NCBI GenBank assembly: GCA_945881865.1
Contig: CAMCVK010000001.1
Location: forward strand, 1-64,000
Length of the DNA: 64,000 nucleotides
Direction: 5' to 3'
Source of the DNA: Fimbriimonas ginsengisoli Gsoil 348
Lineage (GTDB): Bacteria; Armatimonadota; Fimbriimonadia; Fimbriimonadales; Fimbriimonadaceae
The notes beneath the pieces were generated by a model. It worked only from the letters and a program-made list of their open reading frames with translations, did no database searches and was not told where the DNA came from. The position numbers and the translations under genes were made by a program. Positions 7,966 to 15,161 of the stretch are shown piece by piece; position 1 is the stretch's first letter; each line of letters begins with the position of its first letter.

Positions 7966-8990
7966 CGGAGCTTTTGGCGGCGGCCAACACCGGCTTTTTG
8001 CACGGCTTTCGCGCGCCGCTCGTCGCCGCGTTGGTCGCGCTGGCGGTGAGTTGGCTGCTGACGCCTAGCATCATCAAGCTCGCGTTCGCCAAGGGCGCGG
8101 TCGATGACCCCAAGCGCGACGACCGCCGCATCCACAAGGTGCCGCTGGCCCGCTGGGGCGGGCTTTCGATCTACGCCGGGGTCGTGGTGGCCCTGCTGGT
8201 GGTGCTTCCCTTCGCCTATCCGGGCGGAAAACCGTTCCCGATGTACCTCATCGGCATCCTGGTCATCGGCGGCCTCCTGGTGGTGTTTGGGCTTCTGGAT
8301 GACCTGAAGTCGTACTCAGCGAAGTGGCAGCTGTTGGCGTTGTTGGGTGCCGGAACGGTCATCCAATTCTGTTTCGACCCGGCCGGACGGGTTCAAATCG
8401 GCTCATTGGCGGTGCCACTCTCCACGCCGCCGGCCTACTTTTTGCTGGGCATCGCCGCCGTCCCGATCACCGCGTTCTACATCTTCGTCGTCAGTAAGAC
8501 GATGGACACGATCGACGGCGTCGACGGCCTGTCCTCCGGCATCGCGACCATCTCGGCCGGAACGCTCACGATCATCGCGGCCTACGGTGGCCAACCGCGA
8601 GTGGCCATCTGCGCGGCGGCCATCGCGGGCGCGTGCCTAGGCTTCCTCAAGCACAACTACAACCCGGCGAAGATCATCATGGGCACCAGCGGGCCCTACT
8701 TCCTGGGGTTCATGCTGTCTTGCCTCAGTATCGTAGGGGCGTTCAAAACGGCGGCGGCAGTTTCGCTGCTCATTCCGATTTTCGTCTTCGGCGTGCCGAT
8801 TTTTGATGCGTTCTTCGTCATTGTGAAGCGCATTCGAAGCGGAGTTCCCATCACCACCGCCGACAAACGCCACGTGCACCACACACTTTTGGGCAAGGGC
8901 CTAAGCCAACGGCAAACGGTTTGGGTGTTGTATACGGCGGCGGCTACCCTTGGCGCGGTGATTCTCGCCATAATTCATTGGTATGCCTAA
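7962..8990 (+). CDS. Undecaprenyl-phosphate GlcNAc-1-phosphate transferase (WecA/TagO family)
   Basis: An integral membrane enzyme of 342 residues with about ten helices. It moves GlcNAc-1-phosphate (or a similar sugar-1-phosphate) from a UDP-sugar to undecaprenyl phosphate, the first step of O-antigen, ECA or teichoic-type polymer synthesis. The MraY/WecA signatures are intact: DDPKRDDRRIHKVPLARWGG, LLDDLKSYSAKWQL, MDTIDGVDGLSSG, and KRHVHHTLLGKGLS, whose HH motif separates WecA/TagO types from MraY. It uses TTG overlapping the deaminase stop (TTGA) and overlaps wecB by 8 bp. Substrate identity is inferred from the adjacent epimerase. Confidence 0.9.
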   Translation: MTELLAAANTGFLHGFRAPLVAALVALAVSWLLTPSIIKLAFAKGAVDDPKRDDRRIHKVPLARWGGLSIYAGVVVALLVVLPFAYPGGKPFPMYLIGILVIGGLLVVFGLLDDLKSYSAKWQLLALLGAGTVIQFCFDPAGRVQIGSLAVPLSTPPAYFLLGIAAVPITAFYIFVVSKTMDTIDGVDGLSSGIATISAGTLTIIAAYGGQPRVAICAAAIAGACLGFLKHNYNPAKIIMGTSGPYFLGFMLSCLSIVGAFKTAAAVSLLIPIFVFGVPIFDAFFVIVKRIRSGVPITTADKRHVHHTLLGKGLSQRQTVWVLYTAAATLGAVILAIIHWYA

Positions 8991-10113
8991 GCCTCTCGTG
9001 GTTTGTGTTGTCGGCACGCGGCCGGAAGCCATCAAAGTCGCGCCCGTTGTGCAGGAATTCCGCCAGCACGATGCGGTGCAGACGCTATTGGTCTCGACCG
9101 GTCAGCACCGTGAAATCCTCCTCAGCGCGCTGGCGGCATTTGGCCTGGCGCCCGACGAAGACCTTGCCATCATGCAGCAGGGCCAGACCCTAGCACAGGT
9201 GACGAGCCGCGCGATGGAAGGTCTGGACGGACTTTTCGACCGCTTGAAGCCGGCCATGGTGCTCGCTCAGGGCGACACCACGACCACGTTTGTGGCGGGG
9301 CTCGGTGCGTTCTACCGCCGCATTCCGTTCGGCCACATCGAAGCCGGCCTCCGAACCGAGTCCATCGATAACCCATTTCCCGAGGAGTTCAACCGGCGCG
9401 CGGTCGGCCTCATCTCCGGCCTGCACTTCCCTCCCACGACGTGGTCGCGCGATAACCTTCTCGCCGAGAAGAAGAATCCGGACGACATTTTCGTGGTCGG
9501 CAACACGGTCATCGATGCCGCGCAATACACGGCCAACCACGCCAGCGACTCCTGGTATCCCGAGTTCGAGGGTCGCGTCATCCTGCTTACGACCCACCGA
9601 CGGGAGAACTGGGGCGAGCCGCAGAAGGCGATTGCCGAAGCCGCGCTGGAACTCGTCAACCGATTCCCCGATACCCTGCTCGTGGTCGCGATGCACCCGA
9701 ACCCGGTCGTGCGCGACACGCTGGTTCCGATTCTTGGCAACCACGACCGCATCAAACTCATCGAGCCGCCGGATTACGGTCCGTTCGTAAAGTTGATGCA
9801 GCGCGCGACGCTGATTCTCAGCGATAGCGGCGGCGTCCAGGAAGAAGCCCCGGCGTTTGGTATTCCCGTTTTGGTCTTGCGCGATACGACCGAGCGACCG
9901 GAAGGCGTTCATGCCGGTACGGCGAAGCTGGTCGGAACGAACAAGCAGCGCATCATCGAGGAAGGCGCGAATTTGCTGTCGGATCCAGCGGCGTACAAGG
10001 CGATGGCCCAGTCCGTGAGCCCGTACGGCGACGGAAAGGCTTCGGCTCGAATCCGCGCGGTGGTCTTTAACCGCCTCGGAATCGAAACCGAGCCGGTCGA
10101 GATGTGGGCCTAA
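8983..10113 (+). CDS. wecB: UDP-N-acetylglucosamine 2-epimerase (non-hydrolysing)
   Basis: A cytoplasmic GT-B-fold enzyme of 376 residues that interconverts UDP-GlcNAc and UDP-ManNAc. Diagnostic segments are GTRPEAIKVAPVV at the N-terminus, GHIEAGLRTESIDNPFPEE, TTHRRENWGEP, and the C-terminal SDSGGVQEEAPAFGIPVL and LRDTTERPEG. These match the family throughout and length is normal. It overlaps the preceding transferase gene and precedes uppP by 4 bp, so GlcNAc/ManNAc lipid-linked precursor synthesis and carrier recycling are encoded together. A CATAAT 8 nt before the ATG might add an internal promoter. Confidence 0.95.
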   Translation: MPKPLVVCVVGTRPEAIKVAPVVQEFRQHDAVQTLLVSTGQHREILLSALAAFGLAPDEDLAIMQQGQTLAQVTSRAMEGLDGLFDRLKPAMVLAQGDTTTTFVAGLGAFYRRIPFGHIEAGLRTESIDNPFPEEFNRRAVGLISGLHFPPTTWSRDNLLAEKKNPDDIFVVGNTVIDAAQYTANHASDSWYPEFEGRVILLTTHRRENWGEPQKAIAEAALELVNRFPDTLLVVAMHPNPVVRDTLVPILGNHDRIKLIEPPDYGPFVKLMQRATLILSDSGGVQEEAPAFGIPVLVLRDTTERPEGVHAGTAKLVGTNKQRIIEEGANLLSDPAAYKAMAQSVSPYGDGKASARIRAVVFNRLGIETEPVEMWA

Positions 10114-10117
10114 ACCG

Positions 10118-10942
10118 ATGACCATCGTCGAAGCCATTCTGTACGGCATCGTTCAGGGCCTAACAGAATGGCTTCCGGTGTCGAGCACGGCGCACCTTCG
10201 CATTTTGCCTTCGCTGCTGGGCAAGCCCGACCCGGGGGCCGGTTTCACCGCCGTCATCCAGCTTGGAACCACGCTCGCGGTGCTGATCTTCTTCCGAAAA
10301 GAGTTGAGCGCGGCGATCGGCGGCTGGCTGAAGAGCTTTAAGAAGGGATCGAAGTCCGGCGTGGACGCCAAGGTTGGTTGGGGCGTTTTCTGGGGAACCT
10401 TCCCCATCATCATCATCGGCTTCCTCGCGCAAGATTTCATTAAGAGCGACGCCGTGCGGTCGCTTTATGTCATTGCCGCGACGCTGATGCTGGGTGGCCT
10501 CTTGATGCTCGGCGCCGAGCAATATGCCAAGGGCCGCAAGGGTCGCGGCGAGGCGAAAATCGAAGTGAAGGATGGTTTGGTGGTGGGTGCCTTCCAGGCG
10601 CTTGCACTCATTCCGGGCATGAGCCGGTCGGGCAGCACGATCAGCGGCGCGCTGTTCTCCGGGTTAGATCGCAACACGGCGGCGCGGTACTCGTTCCTGC
10701 TCAGCGTTCCCAGCGTCGCCGCGGCTGGGTTGTATGAGCTTTACAAAGGCAAGGCAGAACTGTTGGATGCAGGGATTACCAACGTGTTGGTGGCCACCGC
10801 CGTCTCGTTTGTCGTCGGCTACGCCAGCATCGCGCTCCTTCTAAAATTCATCCAGAAGCAAGGCATCGGCGTTTTTGTTCTCTACCGATTTGTGGTTGCC
10901 GGTGTGCTGTTGCTGATGCTCCAGCGCGGACTGATTCAATAG
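10118..10942 (+). CDS. uppP: Undecaprenyl-diphosphatase (UppP/BacA)
   Basis: An inner-membrane phosphatase of 274 residues that regenerates undecaprenyl phosphate for cell-wall and polysaccharide synthesis and commonly confers bacitracin tolerance. It has the family motifs GLTEWLPVSSTAHL near residue 14 (the E-x-x-x-P and SS-x-x-H region) and PGMSRSGSTISGAL near residue 166. About eight hydrophobic helices are visible. The operon with wecA- and wecB-like genes explains its role in carrier recycling. It is followed 7 bp later by pth. Confidence 0.95.
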   Translation: MTIVEAILYGIVQGLTEWLPVSSTAHLRILPSLLGKPDPGAGFTAVIQLGTTLAVLIFFRKELSAAIGGWLKSFKKGSKSGVDAKVGWGVFWGTFPIIIIGFLAQDFIKSDAVRSLYVIAATLMLGGLLMLGAEQYAKGRKGRGEAKIEVKDGLVVGAFQALALIPGMSRSGSTISGALFSGLDRNTAARYSFLLSVPSVAAAGLYELYKGKAELLDAGITNVLVATAVSFVVGYASIALLLKFIQKQGIGVFVLYRFVVAGVLLLMLQRGLIQ

Positions 10943-10949
10943 CCCGACG

Positions 10950-11555
10950 ATGTTCCGCAAGAAACCGGTTGAGCCAAGCACCCCGCCCGTGTGGATGCTC
11001 GTTGGTCTGGGCAATCCCGGGCCAGAGTACAAAGGCACGCGGCACAACGTCGGCTTCGAGTTCATCGACTTGCTCGCCGAGCAAGAAGGCATTAAACTCA
11101 GCACGGCAAAGCACCAAGCACGATATGGCATCGGCACCGTCGCCGACGTTTCGATCCTACTGGTAAAGCCCCTCACCTTCATGAACCTTAGCGGACGTTC
11201 GGTGGCTCCGCTTGCGCGGGAATATGGACTCGCGCCGGAGAAAATTTGCGTGGTGGCCGATGACCTCGACCTCGAAGTTGGGCGGGTTCGACTCAAGCCA
11301 AAGGGGTCGGCGGGCGGCCACAACGGCCACAAGAGCCTGATTGCTTCGCTGCAGTCCTCCGAATATCCGCGCCTCAAGATAGGCATCGGCAGCGTGGATC
11401 GATCGCAAACCGTGGATTACGTCCTGGGGCGATTCAACCCGGACGAGCGTTCCCGGATTGAGTCCGCGTTTGGACGATGCCGGTTGGCCGTCGAAGCGTT
11501 GGTGACGCGCGGGCTGGAAGCCGCCCTGAACGTGGCGAACGAACCCGGAACCTAG
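10950..11555 (+). CDS. pth: Peptidyl-tRNA hydrolase
   Basis: This enzyme cleaves peptidyl-tRNA released from stalled ribosomes. The conserved core is complete: GLGNPGPEYKGTRHNVGF with the catalytic His, VKPLTFMNLSGRSV with the substrate-contacting Asn, VVADDLDLEVGRVRLKPKG, and GGHNGHKSLI. The 201-residue length is standard, apart from about 16 extra N-terminal residues (FRKKPVEPSTPPV). It is the last gene of the envelope operon and its 3' end overlaps the convergent lamin-tail-like gene by 4 bp. Confidence 0.95.
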   Translation: MFRKKPVEPSTPPVWMLVGLGNPGPEYKGTRHNVGFEFIDLLAEQEGIKLSTAKHQARYGIGTVADVSILLVKPLTFMNLSGRSVAPLAREYGLAPEKICVVADDLDLEVGRVRLKPKGSAGGHNGHKSLIASLQSSEYPRLKIGIGSVDRSQTVDYVLGRFNPDERSRIESAFGRCRLAVEALVTRGLEAALNVANEPGT

Positions 11556-11923
11556 CGGAGCAACAAACCGACCGGACGTTCGGTGTAGCTGTGTTGCAGG
11601 TTCATCAAGTGAATCGGGTTCGAAGTGTGCTCCCAGACTGCTTCCGACCGGTTCATGTAGGTGTGGAAAACCAGGGAGCCATCTTTCGACCTTGCCCAGC
11701 GGGACTCCCCTTCGCCCGTGGCGAGGAGAACAAACATCCCGGCGGGAATCAAGGCGTCATCCGAAAAAATGAAGGCGCCGGCGGAGAACGATCCGGTCGC
11801 AACGGCAAGTTCACTCACCAGCACATGGCCGCGTAACTGAATGCGGAGTGAACCCTGGTTTTGAAGGATGACGAACTCCTCTGATGGGTGGTTGCTTCGT
11901 TGAATGCCTACGATCCGAATCAT
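11552..11923 (-). CDS. Small lamin-tail-domain-like protein
   Basis: A 123-residue protein with no signal peptide. The pattern EEFVILQNQGSLRIQLRGHVL and IPAGMFVLLATGEGE resembles the lamin tail (LTD) Ig-like fold: an E-x-V-x-I-x-N strand, an x-L-x-G-x-x-L strand, then the I-P-x-G strand. In bacteria LTDs are usually fused to nucleases or sit in secreted proteins; a stand-alone cytoplasmic copy is less common. Function is unknown. A candidate -10 (TATCTT) lies about 15 bp upstream of the start, and the gene stands alone between pth and the MarR gene. Confidence 0.6.
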   Translation of the reverse strand: MIRIVGIQRSNHPSEEFVILQNQGSLRIQLRGHVLVSELAVATGSFSAGAFIFSDDALIPAGMFVLLATGEGESRWARSKDGSLVFHTYMNRSEAVWEHTSNPIHLMNLQHSYTERPVGLLLR

Positions 11924-11956
11924 GTTTGTCCCCGGTTAAAGATATGACGGTCCGAA

Positions 11957-12406
11957 TCACTTAATTGTGGCTTCGTTTGTCATTTGGGCGAGGGTTTTGT
12001 TGCAGGCTTTCAGCACCTGTATCGCGGTTTGGAGGTCCTCCGTGCTGATGCCTTCTTTCATCAGAACTTCGGCGTTCGCCAGTTCAGTCAGCACTTTTCG
12101 CAGGGCCGCATGACCACGAAGCGTGAGCGTAAGGTGCTTCGACCGGCTGTCGTCTGGACTGACCGTTTGGTTAACGAACCCTCGCACGACGAGGACCTTG
12201 ACGGTTTCGGAAAGCGTGGGCGGACGGACCCCCATTCGCCGCGCGATGGCGGCTTGGCTGGCACCCTTTTCGCTCGCGCGAATCGCAGAAAGGACTTCAA
12301 ACGTGGACATCGTGAGTCCGGCGGACTCCAGCCGGGGCAGCAGTAGATGCGAGACGAGTTCATTCATCAAGCCGGCTTGCGCAGTTAACGACTCCGAGAC
12401 GTCCAT
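11957..12406 (-). CDS. MarR-family transcriptional regulator
   Basis: A 149-residue dimeric winged-helix repressor. The helix-turn-helix is GASQAAIARRMGVRPPTLSETVKVLVVRGF, and the wing carries the typical SPDDSRSKHLTLTLRG. Flanking N- and C-terminal helices would make the dimer interface. I moved the start from 12478 to ATG 12406, where the family homology begins and a -10 lies 6 nt upstream. A palindrome in the promoter suggests autoregulation. The ligand is unknown and no obvious efflux or enzyme target sits next to it. Confidence 0.88.
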   Translation of the reverse strand: MDVSESLTAQAGLMNELVSHLLLPRLESAGLTMSTFEVLSAIRASEKGASQAAIARRMGVRPPTLSETVKVLVVRGFVNQTVSPDDSRSKHLTLTLRGHAALRKVLTELANAEVLMKEGISTEDLQTAIQVLKACNKTLAQMTNEATIK

Positions 12407-12412
12407 GGCCAA

Positions 12413-12443
12413 AGTATGACAGGCATTAGTTCGCCAAACGAAC
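12413..12443 (-). promoter_or_regulatory. MarR promoter with palindromic operator candidate
   Basis: On the minus strand CATACT (12413-12418) lies 6 nt before the ATG, implying a leaderless mRNA. Upstream, GTTCGCCAAACGAAC (12429-12443) is a perfect 5-bp inverted repeat with a 5-bp spacer, placed over the -35 region. This is a typical position and size for a MarR autoregulatory operator. Confidence 0.5.
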
Positions 12444-12462
12444 GGTAGGAATTGAAGACACG

Positions 12463-12495
12463 AAAAAGGCCCGCCCAATTCTGGGCGAGCCTTAA
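12463..12495 (-). terminator. Rho-independent terminator of the RRM gene
   Basis: On the minus strand the hairpin GGCTCGCCCA-gaat-TGGGCGGGCC is followed directly by TTTTT. It lies 16 bp after the RRM stop codon and insulates the MarR promoter region downstream. Confidence 0.88.
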
Positions 12496-12510
12496 GATCT
12501 TATCGAGGGT

Positions 12511-12954
12511 TCAGAACCGGCCGCGTCCGCCGCCGCCGCCACCGCGACCGCCGCTTCCGCCACCACGCGGCTTACCGCCGCCAAATCCGCCGCCGCCACC
12601 GCCGCCGCCAGGACGTCCGCCGCCGCCGCCGCCACCCGGTCGACCACCGCCGCCGCCGTAACCGCCGCCACCGCCGCCGCCTTCACGTCGCTCGAATCCG
12701 CCGCCGCCGCCACCGCCGCCGCCGAAGGATTTCGGTCGTGCTTCGTTCACGTTAATGTTTCGGCCGCCCATGGCGCTGCCGTCCTTGTCTTGGATGGCCT
12801 GGTCGGCCTTGTCGCCGTCGACATCGACGAATGCGAAGCCCCGGCCTTCGATGATGCGCACGTTCGATGCACCATAGGCGGAGAAGTAGTTCAGCAGATC
12901 CTGCTCAGTTGACGAATACGGGATGTTTCCCACGTAAAGGGATTTCGTAGCCAT
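12511..12954 (-). CDS. Glycine-rich RRM RNA-binding protein
   Basis: Residues 1-75 form a single RRM with RNP2 LYVGNIPY and RNP1 GRGFAFVDV, followed by NINVNEARPKS. Residues 76-147 are almost pure glycine with interspersed R, F and Y (GGGGFERREGG, GGGRPGGGG), ending GGGRGRF, an RGG-like disordered tail. Such proteins in cyanobacteria and other bacteria bind single-stranded RNA and often respond to cold or stress. The tail is longer and more repetitive than in most bacterial RRM proteins. The long leader of about 100 nt and an own terminator indicate a monocistronic gene under possible post-transcriptional control. Confidence 0.9.
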   Translation of the reverse strand: MATKSLYVGNIPYSSTEQDLLNYFSAYGASNVRIIEGRGFAFVDVDGDKADQAIQDKDGSAMGGRNINVNEARPKSFGGGGGGGGGFERREGGGGGGGYGGGGGRPGGGGGGGRPGGGGGGGGFGGGKPRGGGSGGRGGGGGGRGRF

Positions 12955-13062
12955 TATGTTGTCCTTCCGTATCGATTCTCAAGGCGAGTCTAGCAGTCAT
13001 ATCCGTTCGATCCAGAAGGACGTAGCTACAAGGCCGGGACCATTTCGATTCGTTACCCCCGG

Positions 13063-13068
13063 AGTATA
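13063..13068 (-). promoter_or_regulatory. Extended -10 of the RRM gene
   Basis: On the minus strand TGCTATACT is an extended -10 element about 110 bp upstream of the RRM start. No good -35 is present, as is common with TGN-extended sites. The resulting leader of about 100 nt could carry regulation. Confidence 0.45.
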
Positions 13069-13166
13069 GCAGATATGCGCAAAACTGCGGAAAATTACCG
13101 CATTTTTCCGACGTTTGGCCCTTTGCGGTCACGCTGGCCCGCAGGCGAACCAGGTAAACCGACGGC

Positions 13167-14099
13167 ATGAACACGCAGCGAGTGGGTCAAACCGACCTCG
13201 TTTCGAGCCGACTCTCCTACGGTTGCATGAGGATCGCCGGAACCTGGAACCCCAACGAGATTACGCCCGAGCGAGAAACCGCCGGCCGAGCCGCCCTCCT
13301 CGCCGCCTATGAAGCGGGGTACACGCTGTTCGACCACGCCGACATCTACTGCGCCGGTGGCTGCGAAACGATCCATGGGAACCTGCTGCGCGACACGCCT
13401 TCCCTGCGCGACCAGGCGCTGATCGCCACGAAGTGCGGCATCATTTTTGGCGGCAACCCGAATCCAGATTCTCCACATCGATATGACTTCAGCAAGGCGC
13501 ATATTCTGGCGTCCGCCGAGAAATCGCTTAAGCGGCTAAACGTGGAGACGATTGATCTCTATCAACTTCACCGGCCCGACTTGCTGATGAACCCGGCGGA
13601 GATCGCGGAGGCGTTCGACTTGTTGCACAGGGCCGGAAAGGTCCGCTGGTTTGGCGTCAGCAACTTCTCGCCGTCGTTCGTCACCGCGCTTGCCCGCCAC
13701 ATCGGTCGGCCGGTGGCCGTCAATCAGGTCGAGATCCATCTAGGTCGGCTCGACTGCTTCAGCGACGGCACGCTGGACCAGTGCATCGCCGACGATATCA
13801 CTCCGCTCGCTTGGAGCCCTCTAGGTGGCGGCTGGCTGGGCGAGGGCGGCACGGTCGGGGCCGGCGACCCGCGCCATCATCTCCTCTCCTTGCTGGACGA
13901 CCTAGCCAAGCAGCATGAGGTGACGCGAACCGAGATTTCCTTGGCCTGGTTGCTCAAGCATCCGAGCAAGATCATTCCCATCGTGGGTTCGACGAAGCCG
14001 GAGAAGATTCGCCAGGCCGTCAAGGCCGACGCCATCGACTTGCACCGGGAAGATTGGTACCGATTGCTGGTGGCGGCGCGACAAAAGGGCCTGCCCTGA
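13167..14099 (+). CDS. Aldo/keto reductase
   Basis: A cytoplasmic TIM-barrel NADPH-dependent oxidoreductase of 310 residues. The catalytic tetrad is recognisable: Asp and Tyr in LFDHADIYC, Lys in LIATKCGI, and His in YQLHRPD. NADPH-binding segments GVSNFSPSF and PIVGSTKPEKIRQA are present. It resembles the YdhF-like bacterial AKRs. The physiological substrate is unknown. It is divergent from the RRM gene and no functional neighbour points to a pathway. Confidence 0.9.
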   Translation: MNTQRVGQTDLVSSRLSYGCMRIAGTWNPNEITPERETAGRAALLAAYEAGYTLFDHADIYCAGGCETIHGNLLRDTPSLRDQALIATKCGIIFGGNPNPDSPHRYDFSKAHILASAEKSLKRLNVETIDLYQLHRPDLLMNPAEIAEAFDLLHRAGKVRWFGVSNFSPSFVTALARHIGRPVAVNQVEIHLGRLDCFSDGTLDQCIADDITPLAWSPLGGGWLGEGGTVGAGDPRHHLLSLLDDLAKQHEVTRTEISLAWLLKHPSKIIPIVGSTKPEKIRQAVKADAIDLHREDWYRLLVAARQKGLP

Positions 14100-14124
14100 G
14101 GCCGAGGTTGGCGTAAAATGGGTT

Positions 14125-14313
14125 GTGCGTTCCGATTGGCCCGAGCAAGATGAGTGGGGAATCGACCTGGAGCTAATCCGGGCGTACCAAGCCATGAGTC
14201 CCGAAGAGCGATTCCTGCGCCATCAAGCAGCTGCCGAATTTTTATTCGAGGTCAAACGTGCAAAAAGACTTCCAAAGCCAAGCGTCGATTCTGGCGCAGC
14301 TGACGTCGCGTAA
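14125..14313 (+). CDS. Small ORF of a nucleotidyltransferase-type pair
   Basis: A 62-residue product starting at GTG 14125, with TAAAAT 5 nt upstream. The pattern DLELIRAYQAMSPEERFLRHQAAAEFLFEVKRAK matches, from memory, small helical proteins commonly encoded just ahead of MNT-like nucleotidyltransferases (D-x-x-L-I-x-x-x-L-x-x-T/S-P-E-E-R). It overlaps the next frame by about 56 bp, typical of such pairs. Because the partner is truncated, this gene may be a remnant with no present role. Confidence 0.55.
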   Translation: MRSDWPEQDEWGIDLELIRAYQAMSPEERFLRHQAAAEFLFEVKRAKRLPKPSVDSGAADVA

Positions 14314-14476
14314 GATCGACTTTGTTGTCGTCGGTGGTTGGGCGGCAGTTTTTCAAGGCGCGGCGGAGAGGACGGAGCAGGACCTCATTGCCATGAAGTC
14401 GGGCACTGGCCGGGGCCACGATGAAGAGCACGTTCGGCAGCTAATGGCAATCCAGCGCGTCCAATCCGAAGGCTGA
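14258..14476 (+). pseudogene. Internally deleted MNT-like nucleotidyltransferase
   Basis: The 72-codon frame joins an N-terminal segment (ILAQLTSRKIDFVVVGGWAAVFQGA) directly to a C-terminal segment (EQDLIAMKSGTGRGHDEEHVRQL). In intact proteins of this class, the GG-x-A-A motif is followed by the catalytic D-x-D strand and about 70-90 more residues before the DLIAMK helix. The catalytic aspartates are missing. The sequence shows an in-frame deletion that left both ends readable, so I call it a dead gene. It begins at GTG 14258 inside the upstream small ORF. Confidence 0.6.
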
Positions 14477-14484
14477 CCTTCCGC

Positions 14485-15159
14485 ATGCTTTTGCCCACCA
14501 TTTACCTTGCCTCGCACCCCGGACCGTATGCGGCGGCGGTGATCCCCGCTGACGAACTCGCGGCCCGAACCCACGAACTCGGCCCACCATCTCGCGAAAT
14601 CTTGGTTTTGGATCTCGAGCTTCTCGCACCGCTCGAACGGCTGGGCAAAACCGCCGCGTTCTTTGAAAACGCACCACCGGCCGAAGACGACGCCGTCTAC
14701 CGGCTTTGGGAACCGAATCCGTGGCTCGTCGAAAACCTCCCCGATACGCCCGGAACGGCCCTCGACCTCGGCTGCGGAACCGGGCGAGACGCCGTTTTCC
14801 TCGCCGATCTCGGCTGGCAAGTCACCGCCATCGACCGCCTTCCCGACGCACTGGAACGAGCCGAGGACTTGCGGCGGCGCTACGCGCACGGCAGAAGAGT
14901 CGCCTGGCAACAGGCCGACCTACGCAGCTACCACCCAGTCGAAAAGTTCGATCTCATCCTCGGTTTGATGAGTCCCGTCGCATTGCGGATCCCAGAAATC
15001 CAGGGCTGGCTAAACCCCGGGGGCAGACTTTTGATCGAACTATTCCACCCCGAGAACCGCACCCAAAATGGCAAACCCGCCTCCGACGACATGATCCTCG
15101 ACGGCGAACCAATCCGAAGCGTAGAAAAAGTCCTAACCCGCGCGCGGTTCGACGCCTGA
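14485..15159 (+). CDS. SAM-dependent methyltransferase with partial rhodanese-like N-terminus
   Basis: Residues about 85-215 form a class I methyltransferase: motif I is ALDLGCGTGRDAVFLADLG, followed by AIDRLPDALERAEDL and a motif IV-like FDLILGLMS and LNPGGRLLIELF. Residues 1-50 read HPGPYAAAVIPADELAARTHEL, resembling the H-I-P-G-A-x-x-I-P-x-x-E-L stretch of rhodanese domains without a catalytic Cys. A rhodanese-methyltransferase fusion is known in several bacteria, so this looks like a trimmed version. The substrate is unknown. It is convergent with the carboxyltransferase gene, leaving only 2 bp between the stops. Confidence 0.75.
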   Translation: MLLPTIYLASHPGPYAAAVIPADELAARTHELGPPSREILVLDLELLAPLERLGKTAAFFENAPPAEDDAVYRLWEPNPWLVENLPDTPGTALDLGCGTGRDAVFLADLGWQVTAIDRLPDALERAEDLRRRYAHGRRVAWQQADLRSYHPVEKFDLILGLMSPVALRIPEIQGWLNPGGRLLIELFHPENRTQNGKPASDDMILDGEPIRSVEKVLTRARFDA

Positions 15160-15161
15160 CC

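Noticed and set aside
12452-12713. Proline- and alanine-rich ORFs over the glycine-rich tail
   Set aside because: Alternative-frame reading of GGN repeats of the RRM protein.
13086-13106. Hairpin TGCGG-N7-CCGCA followed by TTTTT as a terminator
   Set aside because: Only 5 bp of stem and no plus-strand gene ends upstream; it lies in the RRM promoter region.
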